Below, one piece after another: positions 8,438 to 16,376 of a stretch of 64,000 nucleotides of DNA. The DNA is from CAVQBP01 sp963723205 (lineage in GTDB: Bacteria; Bacteroidota; Ignavibacteria; Ignavibacteriales; Ignavibacteriaceae), in the NCBI GenBank assembly GCA_963723205.1, contig CAVRQC010000047.1, positions 272,160 through 336,159 on the forward strand. The letters are read 5' to 3'. Under the pieces are notes generated by a model that was not told the origin of the DNA, searched no databases, and saw nothing but the letters and a program-made list of their open reading frames with translations. A program made the translations under genes and the position numbers. The stretch's first letter is position 1. Every line of letters starts with the position of its first letter.

Positions 8438-9079
8438 ATGAAAATAAGCAAGATCGTTAAAAAAGATTCCAAAAATGTCTCGATTAATCTGGATAACGAT
8501 AATGTAATTTTTATTGATTATGAAGTATTTGTAAAAAGCGGTTTACGAAAGAATGATAATATTTCCGAAAATCAAATAGATTCCTTGATAAAAGAAAACC
8601 AAAGGTTTGCAGTTAAGCAGAGAGCATTTCGATATCTTGGCAGAAGACTCCTTTCTGAAAATGAACTCCGGATAAAATTAAAACTAAAAAAATATGATGA
8701 AAATATAATTAATGAAATTATTGAAGATCTGAAAGAAAAAAAATATCTGAACGATCTTGAATTCGCAAATGTTTTTTCATCTGAAAATATCCGGAATAAA
8801 TTTTGGGGAAAGAATAAAGTAAAAGCAGAACTAATGAGGAGAGGTATTAATAATGAAATCATTTCACAGGTCTTATCGGAAAAATTCCCTGAAGGGAATG
8901 ATTTGAATAATGCCATCGGGTTAGCTAAAAAAAAATATCAGCTGCTCTCCAAAAGAAACCTGGAGCATAAAAAAATTAAAGAAAAAATGATTTCGTTTCT
9001 GTTTTCAAAAGGATATGATTATGAAGTGATAAAAGAAGCATTAGAACAAATAATTAAAAATGAGGATCTGGAGAGTTGA
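8438..9079 (+). CDS. recX: Regulatory protein RecX
   Basis: 213 residues with the three-helix RecX repeats. RYLGRRLLSENELRIKLKLKKY (about 65-86) carries the typical R-x-S-E-x-E-L pattern, followed by EDLKEKKYLNDLEFANVF and IRNKFWGKNKVKAELMRRGI. RecX binds and caps RecA filaments. It usually sits directly after recA; here about 390 bases of palindromic repeats intervene, so it may have its own expression. Intact and normal length. Confidence 0.92.
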   Translation: MKISKIVKKDSKNVSINLDNDNVIFIDYEVFVKSGLRKNDNISENQIDSLIKENQRFAVKQRAFRYLGRRLLSENELRIKLKLKKYDENIINEIIEDLKEKKYLNDLEFANVFSSENIRNKFWGKNKVKAELMRRGINNEIISQVLSEKFPEGNDLNNAIGLAKKKYQLLSKRNLEHKKIKEKMISFLFSKGYDYEVIKEALEQIIKNEDLES

Positions 9080-9084
9080 CAACC

Positions 9085-9126
9085 AGGATGCTCGATACTG
9101 GATCCTCGATTTCATCCAGCATCGAG
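9085..9126. repeat. Degenerate 7-bp tandem repeat array
   Basis: From 9085 the sequence divides into heptamers AGGATGC, TCGATAC, TGGATCC, TCGATTT, then CATCCAG, CATCGAG. The first four fit NNGATNN; the last two are the same pattern on the other strand. It lies just after recX and is not coding. Confidence 0.6.
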
Positions 9127-9197
9127 AATCTGAGAGATAAATTTTTTTATTTCGAATGGAAAGAATCCATAAAACGCATAAATTAAGTTAGTGACAT

Positions 9198-9608
9198 TTA
9201 CTTTACTTTATTCCCAAGCGACATTATCATATCCGAAACTTCAGGGAAAGATACTGTTTCAGCTGCTTCTTTAATAGAGTACCACTTCCTCTTTCTTAAA
9301 TTTTTTTCCGGGTAATCATCAAGAATTTTTATTACTTCCATTGAGAATATTTTAACATACTGTTTCCCAATAGATCTTTTTACGGAATAAGAGCCAAGCT
9401 CGATTGTCTCATTTGAGCCTATTACACCTGCTTCCTCGTATGCTTCTTTTTTTGCAGATTCAAAAGGTGTTAAATTAAATTCGACATACCCCTTTGGTAC
9501 TATCCATCTCTTTTTCTTTATTGATGTGATTAATAACACCTCATAGCTATTCTCTTTTTTTCTAAAAGGCACAACTCCGGATTGATTAAAATTAAATTCT
9601 ATTTCCAA
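9198..9608 (-). CDS. Nudix hydrolase, diadenosine/diphosphoinositol phosphatase-like
   Basis: 136 residues, a single Nudix domain. The box reads G-YVEFN...KKEAYEEAGV, keeping the central E and EE metal ligands, although the first E of the long consensus is replaced by L. RWIVPKGYVEF resembles the WVLPKG strand of diadenosine and diphosphoinositol polyphosphate hydrolases. It should cleave a nucleoside or inositol diphosphate in the cytoplasm, unlike the degenerate Nudix regulator at 202. Exact substrate unknown. Monocistronic, convergent with recX. Confidence 0.85.
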   Translation of the reverse strand: MEIEFNFNQSGVVPFRKKENSYEVLLITSIKKKRWIVPKGYVEFNLTPFESAKKEAYEEAGVIGSNETIELGSYSVKRSIGKQYVKIFSMEVIKILDDYPEKNLRKRKWYSIKEAAETVSFPEVSDMIMSLGNKVK

Positions 9609-9881
9609 TTTGCGGCTATATATTTATTTTGTAAAGATTTTCTTTTATATTAAAATGTTCCCGTACTAATCAATACAACTTTTCCCAATTAGTACTCTAA
9701 AATATTTTTTATTTATTAAAATAAAAAATGATTAATGCATTTTTCTTGAAAAAAAAGATCTGTTTACATTTTAAAATGTTAATTATATAGAAATCGACAT
9801 AATCAATCAAATATTAATTATTCCAAATAATAATAAAAAATAAATACTGACACTTTAATTAAATCAGAAGCAGGTAACCAG

Positions 9882-12488
9882 ATGGAATTACTTGAACGTG
9901 CCGGATATATAAAGGAATTAAATGACGTCTTCAGCAATTTATCCGGCGGCAATGGATATGTGGTAATAATATCGGGCGAAGCAGGTATAGGTAAGACCAC
10001 ACTGATTGAAAAATTTTTAAAGGATATTAAAGATAAAACAAATATACTATGGGGGGCATGTGATGCATTATTTACTCCCCGGCCTTTAGGCCCGCTTTAC
10101 GATATAGCTGCACAATTAAATAATGGCTTGTTAAATCTTTTAAATAACCAGGCAGAACGGGCAACAATTTTCACAAAGTTCCTTCAAAATCTTCAGGAAA
10201 GCGAATTACCTAATATTTTAATAATTGAAGATGTTCACTGGGCAGATGAATCTACGCTTGATCTGATAAAATTTTTAGCCAGAAGAACTAACAGATTAAA
10301 TTCACTTTTTATAATTTCATATCGTGATGACGAAATTGGTCCTGAACATCCGTTAAGATTTGTTCTTGGAGATATTAATTCAAAAAATTCGAACAAATTT
10401 AAACTTACAGCTTTATCTGAAAAAACCGTAAATGAACTGGCAAATTTACACGGAATAAAGAATCTTTTTCAGATAACGGGAGGCAATCCTTTTTTAATTA
10501 CCGAACTATTAAGCAGTAAAGATGAAGGAGTTCCTTCTACAATTAAGGATTCAATATTAACAAGGATTTCCCGCTTATCAAATGAAGCAAGAGAATATGT
10601 TGAACTTGTTTCAATAATACCCACACGTGCTGAAAAATGGCTTATTAATGAAGTTAAGCCTGTTAAACCCGAAACACCTGAAGAGTGTTTTAATTCCGGA
10701 ATTCTACGTTTAGAAAATAATACAGTTTCATTCAGGCATGAATTAAGCAGGATGGCTGTTGAAGATTCATTAACAGAATCTAAACGGCAAATTTTCAATG
10801 AAAAAGTACTGCAGATATTTCTTAAACAAAAAAAGATAGATAATTATTTAGCTAGAATAATTCATCACGCTGAACAAGCTCGTAATAAAATGGTAATTAT
10901 AAAATATGCTCCGCAGGCAGCCAGGCAGGCTTCGAAATTGGGAGCCCACCTCCTGGCCGCTAACCATTATCAAAATGTATTAAGATATGTAGAAGAGCTT
11001 TCAATAGAAAGCAAACTTGATATTTATGAAAGCAAATCATATGAATGCTATCTTAATGGAAAAGTTGAAGAGGGTATTAAAGATGGAGAGATGGTGCTCA
11101 GGCTATTGAATGTATATTCCGATCCTGTACGTCAGGGAGAAAATTACAGACGAATTTCAAGAATGTTATGGTATAATTGTAATGATATTAAGGCTGAAGA
11201 ATATGTTGATAAAGCAATAGAAATTTTGGAAAAACAGCCGCCCGGAAAAGGACTTGCGATGGCTTACAGTAATAAATCACAGACATATATGTTAAGAGAG
11301 GAAACCGAACGGGCACTATATTGGGGAGAAAAGGCTGTTAAACTTGCTAGGAAGTTGAAAGACAAGGATATTGAAGCTCATGCTCTCAATAATATCGGAA
11401 CTGCCGGAATGTTTATAGGTGATTTCTCCGGAGAAGAACATCTTAAGAAGAGTCTCCAAATATCCTTACAAAACGATTTTGTTGAACATACTATGAGAGC
11501 CTACATAAATCTGGGTTGTGCATTACTTCAAAAGAGAGATCTCCAGAAGGCAAATAAATATTTTACGGAAGGATCCGAATACTGCAGTAATAAAGACTTA
11601 TATACATTAATATTGTGTATGGCAGCTCACCATGCTAATGTTAAATTATATCTCGGTAAATGGGATGAAGCAGCCGAAATTGCAAACTCGGTTTTTCAAA
11701 ATGAAAATGTACCGGAAGGAAATAAGATAATCCCGCTTTTTATAATAGGTATTATAAGAGCAAGACGAGGTGACCCGGGTGCAATGAATCTGCTTCATGA
11801 TTCCAACCGCCTGGCAGCTGGTATGAGAGAGATGGATAAAATTGTAACTATAAAAGCTGCAACTGCAGAAGCGTACTGGCTTAAAAATAAATTAAACGAT
11901 ATCTCAGAGGAGATTGAGTCGCTTTATTTAAATATTCAACACACAAAAAATCCATGGTATATTGGAGCTCTTGCATACTGGTTATGGAAAGCCGGCAGAT
12001 TAAAAACAATTCCTGAAATAATTGCACAACCGTATTTATTCCAGATTAAAGGAAATTGGCAATCGGCGGCTGAGTTGTGGGAAAAGTTAGAGTGTCCTTA
12101 TGAAAAAGCTTTGGCGCTAAGTGAAGGAGACGAACAGGCTATGAAAAGAGCAATTGAAATTTTAGAAGACATGGGCGCGTCTGCTGCTGCACAACTTATT
12201 AAACAAAAAATGAGAGAACTCGGGATGAAGAAAATTCCCAAAGGACATAGAAGAACAACTAGAAAAAATCCGGCGGGATTGACAATAAGGCAAATGGAAG
12301 TATTAAAACTTTTAGGAAAAGGTTTAAGCAATATTGAAATTGGTAATCAGCTTTACATTTCACCTAAAACGGTTGATCATCATGTATCGGCAATTTTATC
12401 TAAATTAAATATTCATTCCAGAAATGAAGCCGCATCTTTTGCGCATTCCAAAGATCTGTTCGATAAAATAGGGAATGATATAAGATGA
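9882..12488 (+). CDS. LuxR-family regulator with AAA/NB-ARC-type ATPase (MalT/LAL class)
   Basis: 868 residues. The N-terminal P-loop ATPase has Walker A GEAGIGKTT at about 32-40 and Walker B ILIIEDVHWAD near 110-120. The central part (about 340-780) is helical TPR-like repeat. The C-terminal LuxR helix-turn-helix (about 798-860) shows LTIRQMEVLKLLGKGLSN and the recognition helix SPKTVDHHVSAILSKL. This is the architecture of signal-dependent activators such as MalT: effector binding allows ATP-driven oligomerisation and DNA binding. The partial copy of its 3' end at 13032 and the following small-gene operon suggest it controls that operon. Effector unknown. Confidence 0.9.
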   Translation: MELLERAGYIKELNDVFSNLSGGNGYVVIISGEAGIGKTTLIEKFLKDIKDKTNILWGACDALFTPRPLGPLYDIAAQLNNGLLNLLNNQAERATIFTKFLQNLQESELPNILIIEDVHWADESTLDLIKFLARRTNRLNSLFIISYRDDEIGPEHPLRFVLGDINSKNSNKFKLTALSEKTVNELANLHGIKNLFQITGGNPFLITELLSSKDEGVPSTIKDSILTRISRLSNEAREYVELVSIIPTRAEKWLINEVKPVKPETPEECFNSGILRLENNTVSFRHELSRMAVEDSLTESKRQIFNEKVLQIFLKQKKIDNYLARIIHHAEQARNKMVIIKYAPQAARQASKLGAHLLAANHYQNVLRYVEELSIESKLDIYESKSYECYLNGKVEEGIKDGEMVLRLLNVYSDPVRQGENYRRISRMLWYNCNDIKAEEYVDKAIEILEKQPPGKGLAMAYSNKSQTYMLREETERALYWGEKAVKLARKLKDKDIEAHALNNIGTAGMFIGDFSGEEHLKKSLQISLQNDFVEHTMRAYINLGCALLQKRDLQKANKYFTEGSEYCSNKDLYTLILCMAAHHANVKLYLGKWDEAAEIANSVFQNENVPEGNKIIPLFIIGIIRARRGDPGAMNLLHDSNRLAAGMREMDKIVTIKAATAEAYWLKNKLNDISEEIESLYLNIQHTKNPWYIGALAYWLWKAGRLKTIPEIIAQPYLFQIKGNWQSAAELWEKLECPYEKALALSEGDEQAMKRAIEILEDMGASAAAQLIKQKMRELGMKKIPKGHRRTTRKNPAGLTIRQMEVLKLLGKGLSNIEIGNQLYISPKTVDHHVSAILSKLNIHSRNEAASFAHSKDLFDKIGNDIR

Positions 12489-13031
12489 AATAGGGGAACT
12501 CCAGATTTCATCCTCCTTATAAAAACGTAAGTTTACTCCGTCATTAAAATACACAACTCATAATACAGTTGTTTTTTCCTGACTTATCCACAAAGATAGA
12601 GTCTCTCAAAATAATCTTGCCTCTCAGCTTTTACTTTTCTTATCTTAAGAAAAGTAACAAAAGAACATGCACTTTAAAAGAAATTCTAAAATTATACTTC
12701 TCATGTTTTATCCTGTCTAGTATATATAAAGAAAAATAACTCAGTCGCTACTCTCCTTCAAACAGATTTTTCTTTCTGTCTTATCGTTTTATTCTCAGCA
12801 ATGTCTTTCAGTATAATTTTTTAACGAATTTCTTTTAATGTGCGGATTAATGAACACGACATTACATTTGTTATTCTATCCTTTTTAGTGATTAAAGAAT
12901 AACTTTTTTACTTTAAGCGATACTTAATATTAGGGGTAAGCCTATCAGTGTGCTAAATTACTATTTTGGCGACCTGAGTTATCAAAAAACAATAACTTAA
13001 TTCTTAAAATATTTCTACAGTATAGTTCGAA
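12489..13031. other. Non-coding spacer between the LuxR gene and its duplicated tail
   Basis: No reading frame of note. The first 70 bases are duplicated again after 13138. Inside is an imperfect palindrome near 12627-12662 (TACTTTTCTTA against TAAGAAAAGTA). A longer inverted pair follows: GCACTTTAAAAGAAATTC near 12669 against GAATTTCTTTTAATGTGC near 12826, about 140 bases apart. The middle may therefore be an inserted, non-autonomous element; no clear target duplication was found. Confidence 0.4.
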
Positions 13032-13138
13032 ATGTATCGGCAATTTTATCCAAATTAAATATTCATTCCAGAAATGAAGCCGCATCTTTTGCGCATTCCA
13101 ATGATCTCTTTGATAAAATAGGGAATGTTGTAAGATAA
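13032..13138 (+). pseudogene. Remnant of a second LuxR/LAL regulator gene (3' end)
   Basis: This stretch matches 12382-12488, the last 35 codons of the LuxR gene, at a constant offset of 650 bases. It reads VSAILSKLNIHSRNEAASFAH and ends with TAA at 13136-13138. Most differences fall at third codon positions (TCT/TCC, CTG/CTC, TTC/TTT) and few change the protein. Similarity continues about 70 bases past the stop. The pattern suggests a former full paralogue that lost all but its tail. No start codon or upstream frame remains. Confidence 0.8.
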
Positions 13139-13219
13139 AATAGGGAATCCTCCCGATTCCATCCTTATTAATAAAACATAAGTTTACCTCTGTACTTAAA
13201 TATTTAACTCACTTATAAA

Positions 13220-13253
13220 AACCTTGAAGGTTACTTTAAAAACCTTCAAGGTT
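13220..13253. repeat. Paired palindromes AACCTTGAAGGTT / AACCTTCAAGGTT
   Basis: Two 13-bp units at 13220-13232 and 13241-13253. Each is nearly self-complementary, and they are perfect complements of each other, so they can form one hairpin or two. They sit 48 bases before the start of the small-gene operon and could be a dispersed repeat or an operator/terminator. Confidence 0.6.
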
Positions 13254-13300
13254 GCAAAAAAAATTATAATGTGAGTATTTAATTAGAAATGGAGGTAAAC

Positions 13301-13573
13301 ATGCCGCGTTATCTGATTGAAAGGAGCTTTCCCGACGGGTTAATAATTCCTATGAATAAAGAGGGAGAGAATATTTGCTTGTCAGTTGTTAACAACAATA
13401 CAGATGACAATGTCACCTGGGTACATTCTTATGTAAGCGAAGATAAAAGCAAAACATTCTGTATTTATGATGCTCCAACCCCGGAAGCTATCAGGAAAGT
13501 TGCTAATAAAAACAAGCTTCCGGTAGATAAAATCACCGAAGTCAAAGTTCTTGATCCTTATTTCTATTTATAA
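13301..13573 (+). CDS. DUF4242 family protein (cytoplasmic copy)
   Basis: 90 residues, from MPRYLIERSFPDG through a VTWVHSYVSEDKSKTFCIYDAP core to the end. This is the DUF4242 ferredoxin-like alpha/beta fold; one studied relative binds nickel, but the general role is unknown. GGAGG at 13291-13295 selects the ATG at 13301 over an in-frame ATG at 13289 that overlaps it. No signal peptide. It is first in an operon with a secreted paralogue 29 bases downstream and a lipoprotein. Confidence 0.8.
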   Translation: MPRYLIERSFPDGLIIPMNKEGENICLSVVNNNTDDNVTWVHSYVSEDKSKTFCIYDAPTPEAIRKVANKNKLPVDKITEVKVLDPYFYL

Positions 13574-13602
13574 ACAAATTTAAATTATGACAGGAGGTCA
13601 AA

Positions 13603-13992
13603 ATGAAAAATATATTTTCATCCCTGGTGCTATTTGCTGTCTCACTTCTGTTTATTACATCGGGTTTTTCGCAGCAGAAAGCTCCGGATAAAAATCGGGC
13701 TGTTAAGAATAAGGTGGTTATGCACCGTTATGTAGTTGAGAGAACATTTCCGAACGGTCTCAACATACCCATAAATAATGTCGGAAAAGATATTTGTACA
13801 GGTGTAGTCTCAAATAATGCGGAGGATCAGGTTACATGGGTGCAGTCGTATGTATCCGAAGATAAGAAAAAAACTTTCTGTATTTATGATGCACCTTCTG
13901 CATCTGCAATCCGTAAAGCTGCAAAGCAGAACAAACTGCCGGTTGATAAAATAACCGAAGTTAGTGTATTAGACCCGTATTTCTATAAATAA
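13603..13992 (+). CDS. DUF4242 family protein with signal peptide
   Basis: 129 residues. A signal peptide (basic start, hydrophobic LVLFAVSLLFITSGF, probable cleavage near residue 23) and a short linker precede a domain about 70% identical to the preceding gene. The VTWVQSYVSEDKKKTFCIYD core and the NKLPVDKITEVSVLDPYFY tail are shared. A tandem duplication has thus given one cytoplasmic and one exported copy. GGAGG at 13593-13597 sets the start. Function of the fold is unknown. Confidence 0.82.
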   Translation: MKNIFSSLVLFAVSLLFITSGFSQQKAPDKNRAVKNKVVMHRYVVERTFPNGLNIPINNVGKDICTGVVSNNAEDQVTWVQSYVSEDKKKTFCIYDAPSASAIRKAAKQNKLPVDKITEVSVLDPYFYK

Positions 13993-14008
13993 AAATAATG
14001 GAGGTAAA

Positions 14009-14605
14009 ATGAAAAAGTTATCAGTATTATTCAGCTGTATTATTTCATTAGTGTTTTTATTAATGATTGGCTGCCAGGATTCTTCAACGGAAGGACCTAC
14101 TGCAGTTCAAACAGAACCTGCCGGTATTACATCGGGTAGTCAGCAGGTATTATCAAAATCCTATTCCGGCGCCTATGCTCCTGAACTGCAGAAAGAATTA
14201 GCAGTGGCAAGATCTGCTACAGCAAAGTACCATAATATAGATTCGGCAATCGCAGATGGTTATGCAGACATAGACGTTGTAGTGCAGAATATGGGATATC
14301 ATTATATGAATACTGAAAATGTTAAGGATACTTTTGATCCCGGGAAACCGGCGCTGCTTGTTTATTCAAAAAATCCTGTAAATGGAAAAATGAGATTGGT
14401 TGCTGTGGAATACGCTATCCCAAATACCGATCCCAGACCTGAGGGATTTACCGGAGATGCTGATGTATGGGAAAATAACACAGATTTTGGTTTATGGCTC
14501 TGCCATGCCTGGGTATGGTACAATAATCCCGATGGAATTTTCAATGAATTTAATCCGCGTGTGCATGTTGCACCAGGTGATGTTACTTATCCCACGGTTC
14601 AATGA
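14009..14605 (+). CDS. Hypothetical lipoprotein
   Basis: 198 residues. A lipoprotein signal peptide ends in LLMIGC, the lipobox with Cys at about residue 22. A low-complexity linker follows, then a globular domain with WENNTDFGLWLCHAWVWYNN and FNEFNPRVH near the C-terminus. I recognise this as a conserved hypothetical type found in lipoproteins and small exported proteins, without a known function. The histidine/tryptophan-rich end might bind metal or haem (inference). The ribosome site is a perfect GGAGG at 14000-14004, 16 bases after the DUF4242 gene. Confidence 0.75.
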   Translation: MKKLSVLFSCIISLVFLLMIGCQDSSTEGPTAVQTEPAGITSGSQQVLSKSYSGAYAPELQKELAVARSATAKYHNIDSAIADGYADIDVVVQNMGYHYMNTENVKDTFDPGKPALLVYSKNPVNGKMRLVAVEYAIPNTDPRPEGFTGDADVWENNTDFGLWLCHAWVWYNNPDGIFNEFNPRVHVAPGDVTYPTVQ

Positions 14606-14627
14606 AAAATTAATTATAGAAATATTT

Positions 14628-14745
14628 AGAGGCTGTATCAAAAGTCTGGATTAGTGAATAAATAATTAATATTTTGAATTTAAAAACATCTTTATTTATT
14701 TCAGTGAAAATCCATACAGTAAAAGTTACTTTTGAAACAGCCTCT
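14628..14745. mobile_element. 118-bp MITE-like element with 18-bp terminal inverted repeats
   Basis: The left end AGAGGCTGTATCAAAAGT (14628-14645) and the right end ACTTTTGAAACAGCCTCT (14728-14745) are complements except for one position. TTT flanks both sides, a possible 3-bp target duplication. There is no reading frame inside. The ends resemble those of DDE insertion sequences, so this is probably a non-autonomous derivative moved in trans. Confidence 0.75.
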
Positions 14746-14872
14746 TTTAATCGCAGGTTAAGTGACAGTTAATGAAAATGAAAATAGATTTTAATGTTCC
14801 GGGAGTGAGATTTTGGCAATAACAAACAAAAGATAATAAGGATTCAAATCATACATTTTTCACTTAACGGGT

Positions 14873-14907
14873 AACCTTCGGGGTTTAAGGAAGTAACCCC
14901 GAAGGTT
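14873..14907. repeat. Perfect 13-bp inverted repeat hairpin
   Basis: AACCTTCGGGGTT at 14873-14885 pairs completely with AACCCCGAAGGTT at 14895-14907 around nine bases. No T-run follows, so it looks like one of this genome's dispersed palindromes rather than a terminator. It shares the AACCTT/AAGGTT ends with the pair at 13220. Confidence 0.65.
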
Positions 14908-14985
14908 TACTGTACCGTTGATTTTTTTACCTGAATTAGTTTGAAATTTATTTTATTTTTGTTAATTCGTGTTAAGATATTTAGA

Positions 14986-15054
14986 CACTAATTAACACTA
15001 ATTTTCAGGAAAATATTTTTATACTAAATTAGTGCAATTCGTGATAATTAGTGG
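14986..15054. repeat. REP-like repeat, second copy, before murB
   Basis: TTCGTGATAATTAGTGG at 15038-15054 is identical to the right arm of the hairpin after recA. Upstream, CACTAATTAACACTAATTT (14986-15004) can pair with the AAATTAGTG and AATTAGTG segments. Together with the MITE and the hairpin it fills the 14606-15103 gap, which has no gene. Confidence 0.6.
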
Positions 15055-15103
15055 CTTCATTATTTAGGTTACTAATTTTGGTTGTTTAAATAAATGGGAC
15101 TGA

Positions 15104-16120
15104 ATGAATATAAAAGAATCTCTCTCTCTTAAAAAATATAATACTTTCAGTATAGATGTAAAAGCCAAATATTTTGCAGAAGTATTTACCAATAACGAAT
15201 TAAAAGAAGTATTATCATTAGATAAATATAAATCCATTCCCAAATTTGTTCTTGGCGGCGGGAGCAATATACTTTTTACAAAGGATTTTGAAGGACTTGT
15301 TATAAAAATATCTTCAAGTGAAATTCAAATTATTAAAGAAGATGATGGTTTTGCTTTTGTTAAAGCCTCAGCGGGAGTAATCTGGCACGACCTGGTTTTT
15401 TACTGCATTGCAAGAAATTTTGGAGGAATAGAAAATCTTTCGCTCATTCCGGGTACAGTTGGTGCTGCTCCTATTCAGAATATAGGGGCTTACGGACAGG
15501 AATTGAAAGGTGTATTTTACTCTTTGAAAGGAATTTTTATTGATAGTTTGAAGGAGAAAACTTTCTACAAAGATGAATGCAGGTTTGCTTACCGTAATAG
15601 TATTTTTAAAAAAGAATTGAAGAATAAATTTATTATAACAGATGTTACTTTAAAATTAAGTAAACATCCAGCTATTAATATTTCATACGGAACAGTTGAA
15701 GAAGAACTCAAAAAAAAGAATCTTAATGAAATAACTATAAAAGATGTTAGTGAAGTAATATGTGAAATAAGAAAGAGCAAGCTTCCTGATCCGGCAGAAA
15801 TAGGAAATGCCGGAAGCTTTTTTAAGAATCCTGAAATAAGTAAACAAAAGTTTGAAGTATTAAAGATTAAATTTCCGGGTATCATTGGTTATAATACTGC
15901 GGATGATTTGGTTAAAGTACCTGCCGGTTGGTTAGTAGAAAATGCGGGTTTGAAAGGTAAAAAAATAGGCAATACAGGGACTCATCCAAAGCAGGCACTT
16001 GTTATAGTTAATTATGGAAACGCAACGGGGGAAGAGATTTTACATTTTAAAGATTTTGTTAAAGAAACAATACAGGAAAAGTACGGGATTTTACTGGAAG
16101 AAGAGGTTAACATAGTATAA
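15104..16120 (+). CDS. murB: UDP-N-acetylmuramate dehydrogenase (enolpyruvylglucosamine reductase)
   Basis: 338 residues, the length of type I MurB. FAD-binding motifs: the early NTFSI, VLGGGSNILFT at about 49-59, and SLIPGTVGAAPIQNIGAYG at about 119-137. The active-site YRNSIF is at about 166-171 (substrate Tyr), and AGSFFKNP at about 229-236 supplies the catalytic serine. It reduces UDP-GlcNAc-enolpyruvate to UDP-MurNAc in the cytoplasm. The gene stands alone; a TAATTTTG box at 15073-15080 could be its -7 promoter element. Confidence 0.95.
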   Translation: MNIKESLSLKKYNTFSIDVKAKYFAEVFTNNELKEVLSLDKYKSIPKFVLGGGSNILFTKDFEGLVIKISSSEIQIIKEDDGFAFVKASAGVIWHDLVFYCIARNFGGIENLSLIPGTVGAAPIQNIGAYGQELKGVFYSLKGIFIDSLKEKTFYKDECRFAYRNSIFKKELKNKFIITDVTLKLSKHPAINISYGTVEEELKKKNLNEITIKDVSEVICEIRKSKLPDPAEIGNAGSFFKNPEISKQKFEVLKIKFPGIIGYNTADDLVKVPAGWLVENAGLKGKKIGNTGTHPKQALVIVNYGNATGEEILHFKDFVKETIQEKYGILLEEEVNIV

Positions 16121-16376
16121 ATTCCGGATTGTCTTTACAAATAACTTAAAAATATTTTAATGAAAACCAGCATTTTTTGAGATTTTTAGATTTTGAAAAA
16201 TTACAGTATATAATAACTATTGCTTTTTATTTCTTATTTACAGACATTTGTACGTAAAGTAAAACGGGGCAGGAAAATTAGAGATAATTAAATATAGTCC
16301 TACCAGAAAATTCATTTCCAGCGAAAATATTAATAAGAAATTATTAATTTATAAAATTTCAAAAGGGGGGTGTGTG

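Noticed and set aside
10469..10798. Minus-strand gene inside the LuxR gene
   Set aside because: Shadow frame across the ATPase region of a well-supported gene.
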